Assembly (NCBI RefSeq): GCF_000802225.1
Contig: NZ_JTDI01000003.1
Coordinates: 806,001-870,000 of the forward strand
Direction of reading: 5' to 3'
Origin: Novosphingobium malaysiense
GTDB lineage: Bacteria > Pseudomonadota > Alphaproteobacteria > Sphingomonadales > Sphingomonadaceae
DNA: 64,000 nucleotides
A model generated the notes under the pieces. The model had not been told where the DNA came from. It worked only from the letters and a program-made list of their open reading frames with translations, and ran no database searches. This document shows positions 46,015-55,174 of the stretch, piece after piece; position 1 is the stretch's first letter, and each line of letters opens with the position of its first letter. Made by a program: the position numbers and the translations under genes.

Positions 46015-47379
46015 ATGACACATGACGTCCACATCATCGGCGGCGGCCTTGCCGGGAGCGAGGCCGCCTGGCAGCTCGCGCGGCGCGGCTTTGCCGTGCG
46101 CCTTTCCGAAATGCGCGGCAGCGGAGAGCGCACGCCGGCCCACCAGACCGACGGGCTCGCCGAACTCGTCTGCTCCAATTCCTTTCGCTCCGACGACGAT
46201 GAGAAGAATGCCGTCGGACTGCTTCACCACGAGATGCGCCGCTGCGATTCGCTGATCATGGCTGCCGCGGCGAAGGCACAGGTCCCTGCCGGATCGGCGC
46301 TTGCCGTCGACCGCGACGTCTTTTCGGCCGAGGTCGAGGCGCGGCTGTCCGAACTGCCCAACCTGCAGGTCGTTCGCGAACGCGTCGATGCCCTGCCCGA
46401 AAGCGGTGCGACCGTTGTCGCGACCGGGCCGCTGACAGCCGAAGCGCTCGCCGCCTCGATCGGCCGCGCAACCGGCGCGGAGAGTCTGGCCTTCTTCGAT
46501 GCCATCGCCCCGATTGTCTATCGCGAGACAATCGACATGGACGTGTGCTGGATGGCCTCGCGCTGGGACAAGCCTTCGAAACTGAGAGGCGAGGCCAAGG
46601 ACTACATCAACTGCCCGATGACGCGGGAGCAGTACCTCGCCTTTCACCAGGGCCTGCTCGACGGCGAAAAGACCGCGTTCAAGGAGTGGGAAGCCAACAC
46701 GCCCTATTTCGACGGCTGCATGCCGATCGAGGTCATGGCCGAACGCGGCGTCGACACCCTGCGTTTCGGGCCGATGAAGCCGGTCGGGCTGGACAATCCC
46801 CATTGGGCTACGCCCGAACACCCCAACGGCCGCTGGCCTTACGCCGTGGTGCAGCTGCGGCAGGACAACAAGCTGGGCACGCTGTGGAACATGGTTGGTT
46901 TTCAGACCAAACTCAAACACGCCGAGCAGGTGCGGTTGTTCCGCACCATTCCCGGCCTGGAAAAGGCGGAGTTTGCGCGTCTGGGCGGTCTGCACCGCAA
47001 CACGTTCCTCAACTCGCCTGTGCTCCTCGACCGGCAGCTGCGCCTCAAGAGCGCCGCCCATGTGCGCTTCGCCGGCCAGATCACCGGCTGCGAGGGATAC
47101 GTGGAAAGCGCCGCGGTGGGCCTGATGGCGGGCTTGATGACAGCGGCCGAACTCGCTGGCCGCGAATGGACGGCACCTCCGCGTACGACGGCGATGGGTG
47201 CCCTGCTCTCGCACATCACCGGCGATGCAGAGGCGGAAAGCTATCAGCCGATGAACGTCAACTTCGGCCTTTTCCCGCCGCTGCACGAGGTCAAGAAGAA
47301 GCAGCGCAAGGAAGCCTATACCGCCCGGGCCAAGCAGGACATTTCCGGGTGGCTGGAGAGCCTCGCTCCTGCAGCCTGA
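46015..47379 (+). CDS. trmFO: tRNA (uracil-54-C5)-methyltransferase TrmFO
   Basis: 454 residues from ATG 46015. This folate- and FAD-dependent enzyme makes ribothymidine at position 54 of tRNA. The FAD fingerprint [21 protein letters not shown] is at the N-terminus, with [24 protein letters not shown] near the C-terminus, and [11 protein letters not shown]. It replaces SAM-dependent TrmA. The last base precedes the convergent EF-hand gene's stop directly, with no spacer. Confidence 0.96.
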   Translation: MTHDVHIIGGGLAGSEAAWQLARRGFAVRLSEMRGSGERTPAHQTDGLAELVCSNSFRSDDDEKNAVGLLHHEMRRCDSLIMAAAAKAQVPAGSALAVDRDVFSAEVEARLSELPNLQVVRERVDALPESGATVVATGPLTAEALAASIGRATGAESLAFFDAIAPIVYRETIDMDVCWMASRWDKPSKLRGEAKDYINCPMTREQYLAFHQGLLDGEKTAFKEWEANTPYFDGCMPIEVMAERGVDTLRFGPMKPVGLDNPHWATPEHPNGRWPYAVVQLRQDNKLGTLWNMVGFQTKLKHAEQVRLFRTIPGLEKAEFARLGGLHRNTFLNSPVLLDRQLRLKSAAHVRFAGQITGCEGYVESAAVGLMAGLMTAAELAGREWTAPPRTTAMGALLSHITGDAEAESYQPMNVNFGLFPPLHEVKKKQRKEAYTARAKQDISGWLESLAPAA

Positions 47380-47838
47380 TCAGCAGTTGCACCGCGGCTT
47401 GCGCTTGCGACGCGGCGGCGCGGTGCGGGCAAATTCCTCTGGCGTAAGCCAGTCGTTGTCATCGACGTCGGCATAGTCGAACTTGTCGACGGTAGTGACC
47501 GCCCATTCCTCGAAGGTGAGCAGGTTGTTCCCGTCCTTGTCGAGCCGGTGAAATCCAGAGGTGCGCGTAGACAGCATCTCGTGCCGGGTTATGCGGCCGT
47601 CACTGTCGCGATCGTAGCGTCCGAAGCGGCGCTGCTCCCGCGTTAGCTCAGTCGCTACCGGCGGTTCGGGGCCGACGAGATCGCCGACCTCGGCACTCGG
47701 CAGGACATCGGGAGTCGGAGCCGCCTCGACCTCGGGCGGTGGCGCCCCGGCCTCCACTTCCGCGCGGCCCTGAAGCCAGAACAGGCCCACGCCGGCCATG
47801 ACCAGCGCCGCCAGGCCTCCGAGAAGGAAGCGGTGCAT
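47380..47838 (-). CDS. Exported or membrane-anchored EF-hand protein
   Basis: 152 residues. An N-terminal hydrophobic helix (residues 3-22) anchors or exports it, a proline-rich stretch (about 30-60) follows, then three EF-hand-like calcium loops: DRDSDGRITRHE, DKDGNNLLTFEE and DVDDNDWLTPEE. It ends in a basic KRKPRCNC tail. Such small calmodulin-like proteins in sphingomonads have unknown partners; calcium binding is inferred from the loops. Confidence 0.83.
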   Translation of the reverse strand: MHRFLLGGLAALVMAGVGLFWLQGRAEVEAGAPPPEVEAAPTPDVLPSAEVGDLVGPEPPVATELTREQRRFGRYDRDSDGRITRHEMLSTRTSGFHRLDKDGNNLLTFEEWAVTTVDKFDYADVDDNDWLTPEEFARTAPPRRKRKPRCNC

Positions 47839-47917
47839 GCGGATCTCCCTTTCGCCAAGGGGAGACTAGGCCGTGGCCCGACCCGGTTTAAAATTACAAG
47901 TCTTTCACCGCGGATGT

Positions 47918-48622
47918 TCAGACGCCGAACAGGCCGAGCCGCATCGCCTTCAACATGGCTGCCGGTGACAGCGCCGCGTCCTCGTCTCCCTTTGCAAGGC
48001 GGCGATCCGCAAGTCCGTGCAGGACCATGAGCGGCCGCAGGGATCGCGATACCCGTTCGGGCCGGCCTTGCGCCTGCGTGGCGAGCCGGGTGGCTGCCTC
48101 GCGCTCTTCCGGATGACCGAGCCGCATCGCCAGATCGGCGGCAGCCCATCGCCGGCCGAGACGGTAAGCTTTCCCGGCCTCTTTCTCGCGCGATAATGCC
48201 CGGGCCAGGCCGGAAAAAGCCTCTGCCCGCCCCTCGATCATGGCCTCCAGCCCTTCGACCGGCAAGGGCGCTGGACCCGTGAGGGCTTCCCAGCCATCCA
48301 CCAGAACAGTCAACGATCCGTGGGTTCCGGACCAACTTCGCAACGCCGAAAGCAGCGGTTCGCCTTCGGGCCATTCCTCCGCCTCGCGCGCCAGTGTCTC
48401 GCGCCACCACGAAAGCCGCAGCTGCGCGAGCATCGGTTCGCGCGAATTACGGAGAAGTCCTGCCAGCCGGGCATCGAGGGCAAGGAGGGCAAGCGTCGGC
48501 ATCCTTGCCTCTCCAGGCGCATATGCCAAGGCAAGCCGGGAAATGGCCGGCAGCGACTGCACAAGCACGTCCTCGGGTGCGGACGGGTGCTGTTCGCCGG
48601 CGGATGAGGGAATCTCGGGCAC
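47918..48622 (-). CDS. Squalene/phytoene synthase family protein lacking the DxxxD motifs
   Basis: 234 residues from GTG 48622, whose upstream AGAGAGG fits a ribosome binding site; an ATG at 48730 would add 36 unconserved residues. LALAYAPGEARMPTLALLALDARLAGLLR and LAQLRLSWWRETL are the residual family pattern, with YRLGRRWAAADLAM later. The two aspartate-rich catalytic motifs of true synthases are not visible, so it is probably not a carotenoid enzyme; related NDUFAF6-like proteins act in complex I assembly. The role here is not known. Confidence 0.7.
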   Translation of the reverse strand: MPEIPSSAGEQHPSAPEDVLVQSLPAISRLALAYAPGEARMPTLALLALDARLAGLLRNSREPMLAQLRLSWWRETLAREAEEWPEGEPLLSALRSWSGTHGSLTVLVDGWEALTGPAPLPVEGLEAMIEGRAEAFSGLARALSREKEAGKAYRLGRRWAAADLAMRLGHPEEREAATRLATQAQGRPERVSRSLRPLMVLHGLADRRLAKGDEDAALSPAAMLKAMRLGLFGV

Positions 48623-48880
48623 GGCAGCCTCTCTAGATGTCTGTTCACGCCACGCAAGCGTAGCGGCCTCTCCTTCGCGCCGTTTACCAAATTGCTTTGC
48701 CACGGATTCAGTCGAGACGGCGCCGAACACGGCGGTTTCGCGATGTTGGGAACGCAGAACAAGAAGCCGCGCACTTATCCGAAGCGCCGGATTTGGCAGC
48801 TGTTAACCATGTCTTTTTGCCGATCCCTTACGCGCCCCCGTTTAAATGCAATCGTCGATCAACGCGGAAATTGACCCGGC

Positions 48881-50794
48881 ATGACGAATAGAGGCAATGG
48901 GCGTATGCTGGGTTTTGCAATCGTGCAGCGGCTGCTGCGCGACCGAGCCGGCAACACCTTCATGATTGTTGCGGCGGCGATTGCCCCCCTGCTCGCTCTG
49001 GTGGGCGGCGGCATCGACATGGGCCGTACCTATATTTCCGAGACGCGGCTGCAGCAGGCTTGCGATGCCGGCGTGCTGGCGGCGCGAAAGGCTCTGGGCT
49101 CGCAGGTTGTCACCACCGGCGCGGTGCCCGACGAAGTGTCCCTGGCGGGCAACCGCTTCTTCAACGTCAATTTTCGGTCCGGAGCATACGGGTCGACCGA
49201 CCGCACGTTCACGATGACCCTGGAATCCGATTACTCGATCTCGGGCAAAGCCTCTGCCAACGTCCCCACGACCATCATGCGGGTGTTCGGCAAGAACAAC
49301 GTTCCTGTTGCCGTCCAGTGCGAGGCGAAGCTCAATTTCTCCAACACCGACGTGATGATGGTGCTCGACACCACCGGGTCGATGAACCAGACCAATAGCG
49401 GCGACAGCCAGCCCAAGATCGCCGTGCTTCGGCAGGTGGTGAAGAACTTTCACACCCAGCTCGAGGCGAGCAAGAGCCCCGGCGTGCGGATTCGCTACGG
49501 CTTCGTGCCCTACTCCGCGAACGTCAACGTCGGCTATCTGCTCAAGTCGCGCTGGATGGCTGACGGCTGGGACTACGAAGGCCGGGTCTCCGTGGATACG
49601 GGCAAAGTCGAAACCGTCACCAAGTACAAGTACACCTACACGTACATGAGCGGCGCCAAGACCACGCTGGCGAGTTACTCGGCAAGCACGTGCCCCGGCG
49701 ATACCGCGACGTGGGAAATGATCGCTTACGGCTCCGGGTCCGGCTACGAGGTCTGGGACACGCGGGTCAATGGTACCACGTATAGCTGCGCAAATGCGGA
49801 TCCCGGTGTGACCGTGACCGGAACCAGCTACAGCAACTATGTCTACCGCACGCTCAAGCAACAGAACGGCACGGAGACGAAGCAGGTCTACAAGTGGCAG
49901 TACAAGCCCGTCACGATCGATGTCAGCGGCTTCAAGGATAGCGACCCGGACAAGCCCTATGTCGGCGGTTCCGTCTGGGTGCGCATGATGGGCGACCCGA
50001 CGCCGTACCCGGATTACATGTCGGCCACCTTCAAGGGCTGTATCGAAGAACGCGCCACCTACCAGATCACCGACTATGCAAACGTCGACCTGTCAAAGGC
50101 ACTCGACCTCGACATCGATCTCGTGCCCGACCCGAGCAAGCCGAATACGCAGTGGAAGCCGATACTGCACGAGATCTCCTTCCTGCGCGCATGGAAGCCC
50201 ACCGGCGGCAGTTGGTCGAAAAGCCCTGTCACGACCACCGACAACTACATGCAGGCCAGCAACTACGGCCTCACGGCATGCCCTTCCCCGGCCCACAAGC
50301 TGGCCGCGATGACGAGCACCGAGATTGCCAGCTACGTCGACAACCTCAAGGCCGAGGGCAATACCTATCATGACATCGGCATGATCTGGGGCGGGCGGCT
50401 GCTTTCCCCGACGGGAATTTTCGCGGACGAGAACGCGGACATCAACGGCAGCCCCACCACCCGGCACCTCATTTTCCTGACCGACGGCGAAACCGCTCCG
50501 CTCGACCTGTCCTATGCCAGCTACGGCGTGGAACCGCTGAGCCAGCGTCGCTGGTCCTCCAGTTCGAAGTTCTCCCTTACGCAGACGGTCGAGAACCGCT
50601 TCACCTTCGCGTGCAACGAAGTGAAGAAGAAGAACATCACCGTGTGGGTGATCGGCTTCGGCACGCAGATGACCGACATGCTCAAGAACTGCGCCGGAGA
50701 CGGACACTGGTTCCAGGCCGACGACGCCTCGCAGCTCAGCAAGGCCTTCGACAAGATCGCCAAGTCGATGGGCGATCTGCGGATCATCAAATGA
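48881..50794 (+). CDS. TadG-like pilus protein with von Willebrand A domain
   Basis: 637 residues from ATG 48881; ATG 48905, with GAGG nine bases upstream, is an alternative. The N-terminus has the TadE/G-type signal (RDRAGNTFMIVAAAIAPLLALVGGGIDMGRTY), then a vWA domain with the metal site MVLDTTGSMNQ (about 160) and a second acidic loop FLTDGETAP (about 533). Between them lies a long insertion with TKYKYTYTYMSG. It is probably secreted and surface-exposed. The TadE genes follow by overlap; the secretion genes tadA-C, rcpA, cpaB and flp are not in the window. Confidence 0.85.
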   Translation: MTNRGNGRMLGFAIVQRLLRDRAGNTFMIVAAAIAPLLALVGGGIDMGRTYISETRLQQACDAGVLAARKALGSQVVTTGAVPDEVSLAGNRFFNVNFRSGAYGSTDRTFTMTLESDYSISGKASANVPTTIMRVFGKNNVPVAVQCEAKLNFSNTDVMMVLDTTGSMNQTNSGDSQPKIAVLRQVVKNFHTQLEASKSPGVRIRYGFVPYSANVNVGYLLKSRWMADGWDYEGRVSVDTGKVETVTKYKYTYTYMSGAKTTLASYSASTCPGDTATWEMIAYGSGSGYEVWDTRVNGTTYSCANADPGVTVTGTSYSNYVYRTLKQQNGTETKQVYKWQYKPVTIDVSGFKDSDPDKPYVGGSVWVRMMGDPTPYPDYMSATFKGCIEERATYQITDYANVDLSKALDLDIDLVPDPSKPNTQWKPILHEISFLRAWKPTGGSWSKSPVTTTDNYMQASNYGLTACPSPAHKLAAMTSTEIASYVDNLKAEGNTYHDIGMIWGGRLLSPTGIFADENADINGSPTTRHLIFLTDGETAPLDLSYASYGVEPLSQRRWSSSSKFSLTQTVENRFTFACNEVKKKNITVWVIGFGTQMTDMLKNCAGDGHWFQADDASQLSKAFDKIAKSMGDLRIIK

Positions 50795-51384
50795 TGGAGC
50801 GTGCGAACCTCTTGGCGATCGGCGATGAGAGCGGCGCCAGTGCGGTGGAGTTCGCCCTGGTCGCGCCTGTTCTGCTGATGGCGATGATGGGCCTGTTCGA
50901 TCTCGGCTACAACGTCTACACGGCGACGCTGCTCGAAGGTGCCATTCAGAAGGCCGCACGCGATTCCACGATCGAGGGATCCGTTAGCAAGACCTCGACG
51001 CTCGACGGCCGGGTCACCGACATGGTCCGCAACATCGCCCCGCAGGCGCAGCTGACCTTCAAGCGCACGGCCTATGCCTCGTTCTCCGACGTCGGCAAGC
51101 CCGAGGACTTCACCGACGTCAACAACGACGGAATGTGCGACGCGGGCGAGCCATTCGAGGATGCCAACGGCAATGGCGTGTGGGATGCCGACCAGGGCAA
51201 GGCCGGCTCGGGCGGCGCCCGCGATGCCGTTCTCTACGAAGTCAAAGTCACCTATCCGCGTCCCTTCCCCGTCACCGCGATTTTCGGGATGAGCGCGGAC
51301 TACGCGATGACTTCGCGAACGGTGCTGCGCAACCAGCCCTACAATGTCTCCGAAAAGACAGTGAAGGTTCTCAATTGCCCATGA
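50791..51384 (+). CDS. TadE-like minor pilin with calcium-loop segment
   Basis: 197 residues from ATG 50791, overlapping the tadG stop by 4 bp. The pseudopilin-type N-terminus ESGASAVEFALVAPVLLMAMMGLFDL carries the conserved glutamate and hydrophobic helix. Near residues 105-135 it has two repeated acidic loops, DVNNDGMCDAG and DANGNGVWDAD, that look like dockerin or EF-hand calcium sites. The C-terminal part contains one cysteine in LNCP. Processing by a TadV-type peptidase is presumed, but no such gene is seen here. Confidence 0.83.
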   Translation: MMERANLLAIGDESGASAVEFALVAPVLLMAMMGLFDLGYNVYTATLLEGAIQKAARDSTIEGSVSKTSTLDGRVTDMVRNIAPQAQLTFKRTAYASFSDVGKPEDFTDVNNDGMCDAGEPFEDANGNGVWDADQGKAGSGGARDAVLYEVKVTYPRPFPVTAIFGMSADYAMTSRTVLRNQPYNVSEKTVKVLNCP

Positions 51385-52046
51385 TCCGCCTGACCGCTCT
51401 CCTTTCCCGGCTGCGCAAGGACAGATCGGGCGTCGCCATCACCGAGGCGGCGCTGATCCTGCCGTTCTTCCTCGGTGCCGGCCTGTGGGGCGTCGAGCTG
51501 GCCAACTACTCGCTCACGACGATGAAGGTCGGTCAGCTCGCGGTACACGTGGCCGATAATGCCTCGCGCATCGGCGACATATCCACGCTCGAGAACCGCA
51601 AGATCTACGAAGCCGACATCAACGACCTGCTCGAGGGCGCAGCCCTCCAGGCGGGGGGCAGGATGGACCTCTACGATCACGGGCGCGTGATCGTCTCCAG
51701 CCTGGAAGTGAACGGCGATGCCAGGCAGTACATCCACTGGCAACGCTGCATGGGCACCTACAACGTCTCTTCGACCTACGGCGTCGAGGGCGACGTGCTG
51801 GACGACGGCATGGGACCCAATGGCCGCAAGGTCTATGCCCTGGACGGCGAAGCAGTGATTTTCGTCGAGCTACAGTACGAGTACCAGCCCCTGATTTCAG
51901 CATCGCTGGTCGGCAAGACGGCGATCAGGTCGATTGCGTCCTATACCGTGCGCTCCAGCCGGGACCTGTCGCAGGTCTATCAGGTCAGCTCATCCAAGCC
52001 GGACCCGCAGTATACCTGCGACAAGTTCCAGAACGCGTTTGCCTGA
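51381..52046 (+). CDS. TadE-like minor pilin
   Basis: 221 residues from ATG 51381, overlapping the previous stop by 4 bp. The N-terminal KDRSGVAITEAALILPFFLGAGLWGVELANYS again has a charged residue (Glu) then a hydrophobic helix. The rest is soluble, with cysteines in WQRCMGT and YTCDKFQ. The three genes form one translationally coupled module. It converges with pdhB; only 44 bp, holding a weak GCCGG/CCGGC dyad, separates them. Confidence 0.82.
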   Translation: MIRLTALLSRLRKDRSGVAITEAALILPFFLGAGLWGVELANYSLTTMKVGQLAVHVADNASRIGDISTLENRKIYEADINDLLEGAALQAGGRMDLYDHGRVIVSSLEVNGDARQYIHWQRCMGTYNVSSTYGVEGDVLDDGMGPNGRKVYALDGEAVIFVELQYEYQPLISASLVGKTAIRSIASYTVRSSRDLSQVYQVSSSKPDPQYTCDKFQNAFA

Positions 52047-52090
52047 GCCCGGATCGAGAGCCGGCTGGTAGAACCGGCCCGGCTGCCGCG

Positions 52091-53482
52091 TCAGCGATAA
52101 CAGACCTTCTTGACTGCCTCGACCACGCGCGTCGCGTCGATCAGCGCCGCCTTTTCAAGGTTTGCGGCATAGGGCAGCGGCACGTCCTCGTTGCAGACCC
52201 GCAGCACCGGGGCGTCTAGGTTGTCGAAGCCTTCCTCCATGCAGATCGTCGCGATCTCCGATGCGATCGAGCAGACCGGGAAGCCTTCCTCTGCCACCAC
52301 GACCCGGTTGGTCTTGGCGAGACTTTCGAGCACGGCTTCCTTGTCGAGCGGACGCAGCGTGCGCAGGTCGAGCACCTCGGCATCGATCCCCTCGCCCGCA
52401 AGCGTCTCGGCCGCTTCGAGCGCGATGCCGACACCGATCGAGTACGAAACGATCGTCACGTCCTTGCCCTCGCGCATGATCCGGGCCTTGCCGATTGGCA
52501 GGACGTGATCGTCGAGCTCGGGCAGTTCGAAGTTGCGGCCGTAGACCAGCTCGTTTTCCAGGAACACGACCGGATCCTCGCAGCGGATCGCAGCCTTGAG
52601 CAGACCCTTCGCGTCGGAGGCGTCGTAGGGCGCGATGACGACCAGACCGGGCACATGGGCGTACCACGGACCGTAATTCTGCGAGTGCTGTGCACCGACG
52701 CGGGCAGCCGCGCCGTTGGGGCCTCGGAACACCACCGGGCAGCGCATCTGGCCGCCGGACATGTAGTTCGTCTTGGCCGCCGAGTTGATGATGTGGTCGA
52801 TCGCCTGCATGGCGAAGTTGAACGTCATGAACTCGACGATTGGGCGCAGGCCGCCCATGGCTGCACCTGTGCCGATGCCGGCAAAACCGTATTCGGTGAT
52901 CGGCGTGTCGATCACACGCTTGGGACCGAACTCTTCGAGCAGACCCTGGGTCACCTTGTAGGCGCCCTGGTACTCGGCGACTTCCTCGCCCATCACGAAA
53001 ACCCGTTCGTCGCGCCGCATTTCCTCGGCCATGGCATCGCGCAGCGCTTCGCGCACCGTCGAGGTCTTCATGTTGGTGCCATGCGGGACTTCCGGGTCGC
53101 GGACCTTGGGCCGTGCATCGCTGGCAAGCTGGCCCGAACCGCCATCGGCCGGCTTTTCCTGCACCACGTCGGACTTGACCTGCTGCGCCTCGACCTTGGG
53201 CTCGGGTTCCTTCGGCGCTTCCAGCGCGGAAGCATCCTCGCCCTCGCCGGCGATCATGGCGATCACGGTGCCGACCTTCACGCCCTCGGTGCCCTCGGGA
53301 ACCAGGATCTTGCCGAGCGTGCCTTCGTCGACGGCTTCGAATTCCATCGTCGCCTTGTCGGTTTCGATTTCGGCCAGGATATCGCCCGAACTGACTTCGT
53401 CGCCTTCCTTGACCAGCCACTTGGCCAGTTTGCCCTCTTCCATCGTCGGAGAGAGCGCGGGCATCTTGAGTTCGATCGCCAT
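52091..53482 (-). CDS. pdhB: Pyruvate dehydrogenase E1 beta subunit with N-terminal lipoyl domain
   Basis: 463 residues. The lipoyl domain (1-80) has the attachment Lys43 in [12 protein letters not shown], followed by an Ala/Pro/Glu-rich linker (about 85-140). The E1-beta body has [38 protein letters not shown] and C-terminal transketolase fold with [10 protein letters not shown]. It joins pdhA to form the E1 component decarboxylating pyruvate. The lipoyl-E1-beta fusion is known in alphaproteobacteria. Its ATG overlaps the pdhA stop by one base (TGATG). No pdhC follows. Confidence 0.96.
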   Translation of the reverse strand: MAIELKMPALSPTMEEGKLAKWLVKEGDEVSSGDILAEIETDKATMEFEAVDEGTLGKILVPEGTEGVKVGTVIAMIAGEGEDASALEAPKEPEPKVEAQQVKSDVVQEKPADGGSGQLASDARPKVRDPEVPHGTNMKTSTVREALRDAMAEEMRRDERVFVMGEEVAEYQGAYKVTQGLLEEFGPKRVIDTPITEYGFAGIGTGAAMGGLRPIVEFMTFNFAMQAIDHIINSAAKTNYMSGGQMRCPVVFRGPNGAAARVGAQHSQNYGPWYAHVPGLVVIAPYDASDAKGLLKAAIRCEDPVVFLENELVYGRNFELPELDDHVLPIGKARIMREGKDVTIVSYSIGVGIALEAAETLAGEGIDAEVLDLRTLRPLDKEAVLESLAKTNRVVVAEEGFPVCSIASEIATICMEEGFDNLDAPVLRVCNEDVPLPYAANLEKAALIDATRVVEAVKKVCYR

Positions 53483-54567
53483 CAGTAGCGCTCCACCAGT
53501 ACGTCGGTATAGAGTTCGGACAGTTCAGGTTCGGGCGAATTCTCAGCGAAATCTGCGGCTTCCGCCACGGTGGCGCGCACGCGCTTGTCGATATCCTTCA
53601 GGCTCGCTTCGGACACGCCCATCTCCATCAGTTCGGTCTTGGCATGTTCGATGGGATCGCGCTTTTCCCGCACCCCCTGCACTTCCTCGCGGCTGCGGTA
53701 CTTGGCCGGGTCGGACATCGAGTGGCCGCGATAGCGGTAGGTGCTCAGTTCCATCAGCACCGGGCCATTTCCGCCGCGTACGTGCTCTAGCGCGATCTCG
53801 GCAGCCTTGCGCACTTCGAGGACGTCCATCCCGTCCACCTGCATGCCGGGAATGCGGAACGCCGTGCCGCGGCGGTAGAAGTGCGTCTCGGCAGAGCCGC
53901 GCTTCACCGCGGTGCCCATGGCATACTGATTGTTCTCGACCACGAAGATGATCGGCAGCTTCCACAGGCTGGCCATGTTGAAGCTTTCGTAGACCTGGCC
54001 CTGGTTGGCCGCGCCGTCGCCGAAATAGGCGAGCGTCACGCCGCCATCCTCATTGTACTTGTGCGCGAAGGCGAGGCCGGCGCCAAGCGGGACCTGGGCA
54101 CCGACGATGCCGTGCCCGCCGAAGAACTTGTGCTCGACGCTGAACATATGCATCGAGCCGCCCTTGCCCTTGGAAATGCCGGAATGGCGGCCGGTCAATT
54201 CGGCCATGATGACCTTGGGGTCGATGCCGTAAGCCAGCATGTGACCGTGATCGCGATAGCCGGTTATGACCGAGTCCAGCCCGCCCTTGAGCGCGGACTG
54301 GAGGCCGACCGCAACCGCTTCCTGGCCGATGTAGAGGTGGCAGAAGCCCCCGATCAGGCCCAGACCATACAACTGGCCGGCCTTTTCCTCAAAGCGGCGG
54401 ATGAGAAGCATCTGCTCGTAAAAATGCAGAAGCTCTTCCTTGCTTGCGGAATAGCGGCGATCCTCGGCGTGGGTCTGCTGCAGACTGCGAAGGGCGAAAT
54501 CATCCTCCTCTCCGGGCGATCCTGCGGCGATTTCGCTGTTCTTTGCGTCACTCTTGGCTTTGGGCAA
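53482..54567 (-). CDS. pdhA: Pyruvate dehydrogenase E1 alpha subunit
   Basis: 361 residues from TTG 54567, preceded by GGGAG; the next start would delete conserved sequence. With PdhB it decarboxylates pyruvate using thiamine diphosphate. The TPP motif runs from [14 protein letters not shown] to [16 protein letters not shown] and [22 protein letters not shown] (phosphorylation-loop region) are also clear. It lies 134 bp after ftsB. The gap contains a TATAAT at 54671-54676 (minus strand) without a matching -35 box. Confidence 0.96.
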   Translation of the reverse strand: MPKAKSDAKNSEIAAGSPGEEDDFALRSLQQTHAEDRRYSASKEELLHFYEQMLLIRRFEEKAGQLYGLGLIGGFCHLYIGQEAVAVGLQSALKGGLDSVITGYRDHGHMLAYGIDPKVIMAELTGRHSGISKGKGGSMHMFSVEHKFFGGHGIVGAQVPLGAGLAFAHKYNEDGGVTLAYFGDGAANQGQVYESFNMASLWKLPIIFVVENNQYAMGTAVKRGSAETHFYRRGTAFRIPGMQVDGMDVLEVRKAAEIALEHVRGGNGPVLMELSTYRYRGHSMSDPAKYRSREEVQGVREKRDPIEHAKTELMEMGVSEASLKDIDKRVRATVAEAADFAENSPEPELSELYTDVLVERY

Positions 54568-54701
54568 CGGGTGCTCCCAATCGTTGGTGCGATCGATTCA
54601 CGCGCGATATAGGCAAAGCCCCGCCAAAGCGGAAGGAGCAGGAACAGAAATTACCCCGGAGACACAAAATATTATAGGCCGTCGGCGATCAACGCGACGC
54701 A

Positions 54702-55013
54702 TCAGGGCAGCAACATCACCATTTCGTCGGGCCGGGCAACGTTGAGATTGCTCCGCAGCAGTTCTCCGGCAAGGTCCGCATCCGCGTCCTTGGGATTGAG
54801 TAGCTGAACGCGATTCTTGAGTCGCGCGCGTTCGAGCTTGAGCTCGGCCAGCTTCGCCTGACGTTGTTCGAGAAGGCGCTGGTTCTCGCCCCAGGCGATG
54901 ATCCCGCTGGGACCGGCGACCGCAAACACGCCCATGAGACACAGCACGGCAAGCGCGAGCCCCCGAAAGAGTCTTTCCTTGGCGATGCCCGGTTCGTGCC
55001 GCATGGTCCTCAT
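54702..55013 (-). CDS. ftsB: Septum formation initiator FtsB-like protein
   Basis: 103 residues from ATG 55013 (or ATG 55004). One membrane helix (about 15-40) then a coiled coil (ENQRLLEQRQAKLAELK, LERARLKNRVQLL) and the DADLAGELLRSNLNVARPDEMVML ending typical of the FtsB/DivIC family, which links FtsL and FtsQ in the divisome. Placement before pdhA is usual in alphaproteobacteria. A 16-bp perfect dyad with two GANTC sites lies directly upstream, and a third GANTC follows. Confidence 0.87.
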   Translation of the reverse strand: MRTMRHEPGIAKERLFRGLALAVLCLMGVFAVAGPSGIIAWGENQRLLEQRQAKLAELKLERARLKNRVQLLNPKDADADLAGELLRSNLNVARPDEMVMLLP

Positions 55014-55023
55014 GAGGTTGATA

Positions 55024-55070
55024 GAATCACAAGTGATTCCGCGTTGCAAGCACAATTGCTTACAGGATTC
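55024..55070. promoter_or_regulatory. GANTC cluster and dyad upstream of ftsB
   Basis: GAATCAC-AA-GTGATTC (55024-55039) is a perfect dyad whose arms each contain a GANTC methylation site, starting ten bases from the ftsB start. A third GANTC is GATTC at 55066-55070. On the minus strand TTGCAA followed 17 bp later by TTCTAT may be a weak promoter. CcrM/GcrA-type control is inference. Confidence 0.5.
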
Positions 55071-55174
55071 GTCCGTTCCGGCCCATGATTGCACCATTCG
55101 GCTCGTCGCATATGTGGCGCGTTAGGTGTTGATAACTCGGCCGATAGTGTTTGTCCGCGACACCACACCCGTTC

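Noticed and set aside
45892..47286. N-terminal extension of the YhhN-like frame
   Set aside because: Antisense to trmFO; a good ribosome binding site marks the ATG at 45891.
54671..54676. TATAAT as the pdhA promoter -10 box
   Set aside because: A perfect hexamer on the minus strand, but no acceptable -35 box lies 16-18 bp upstream.
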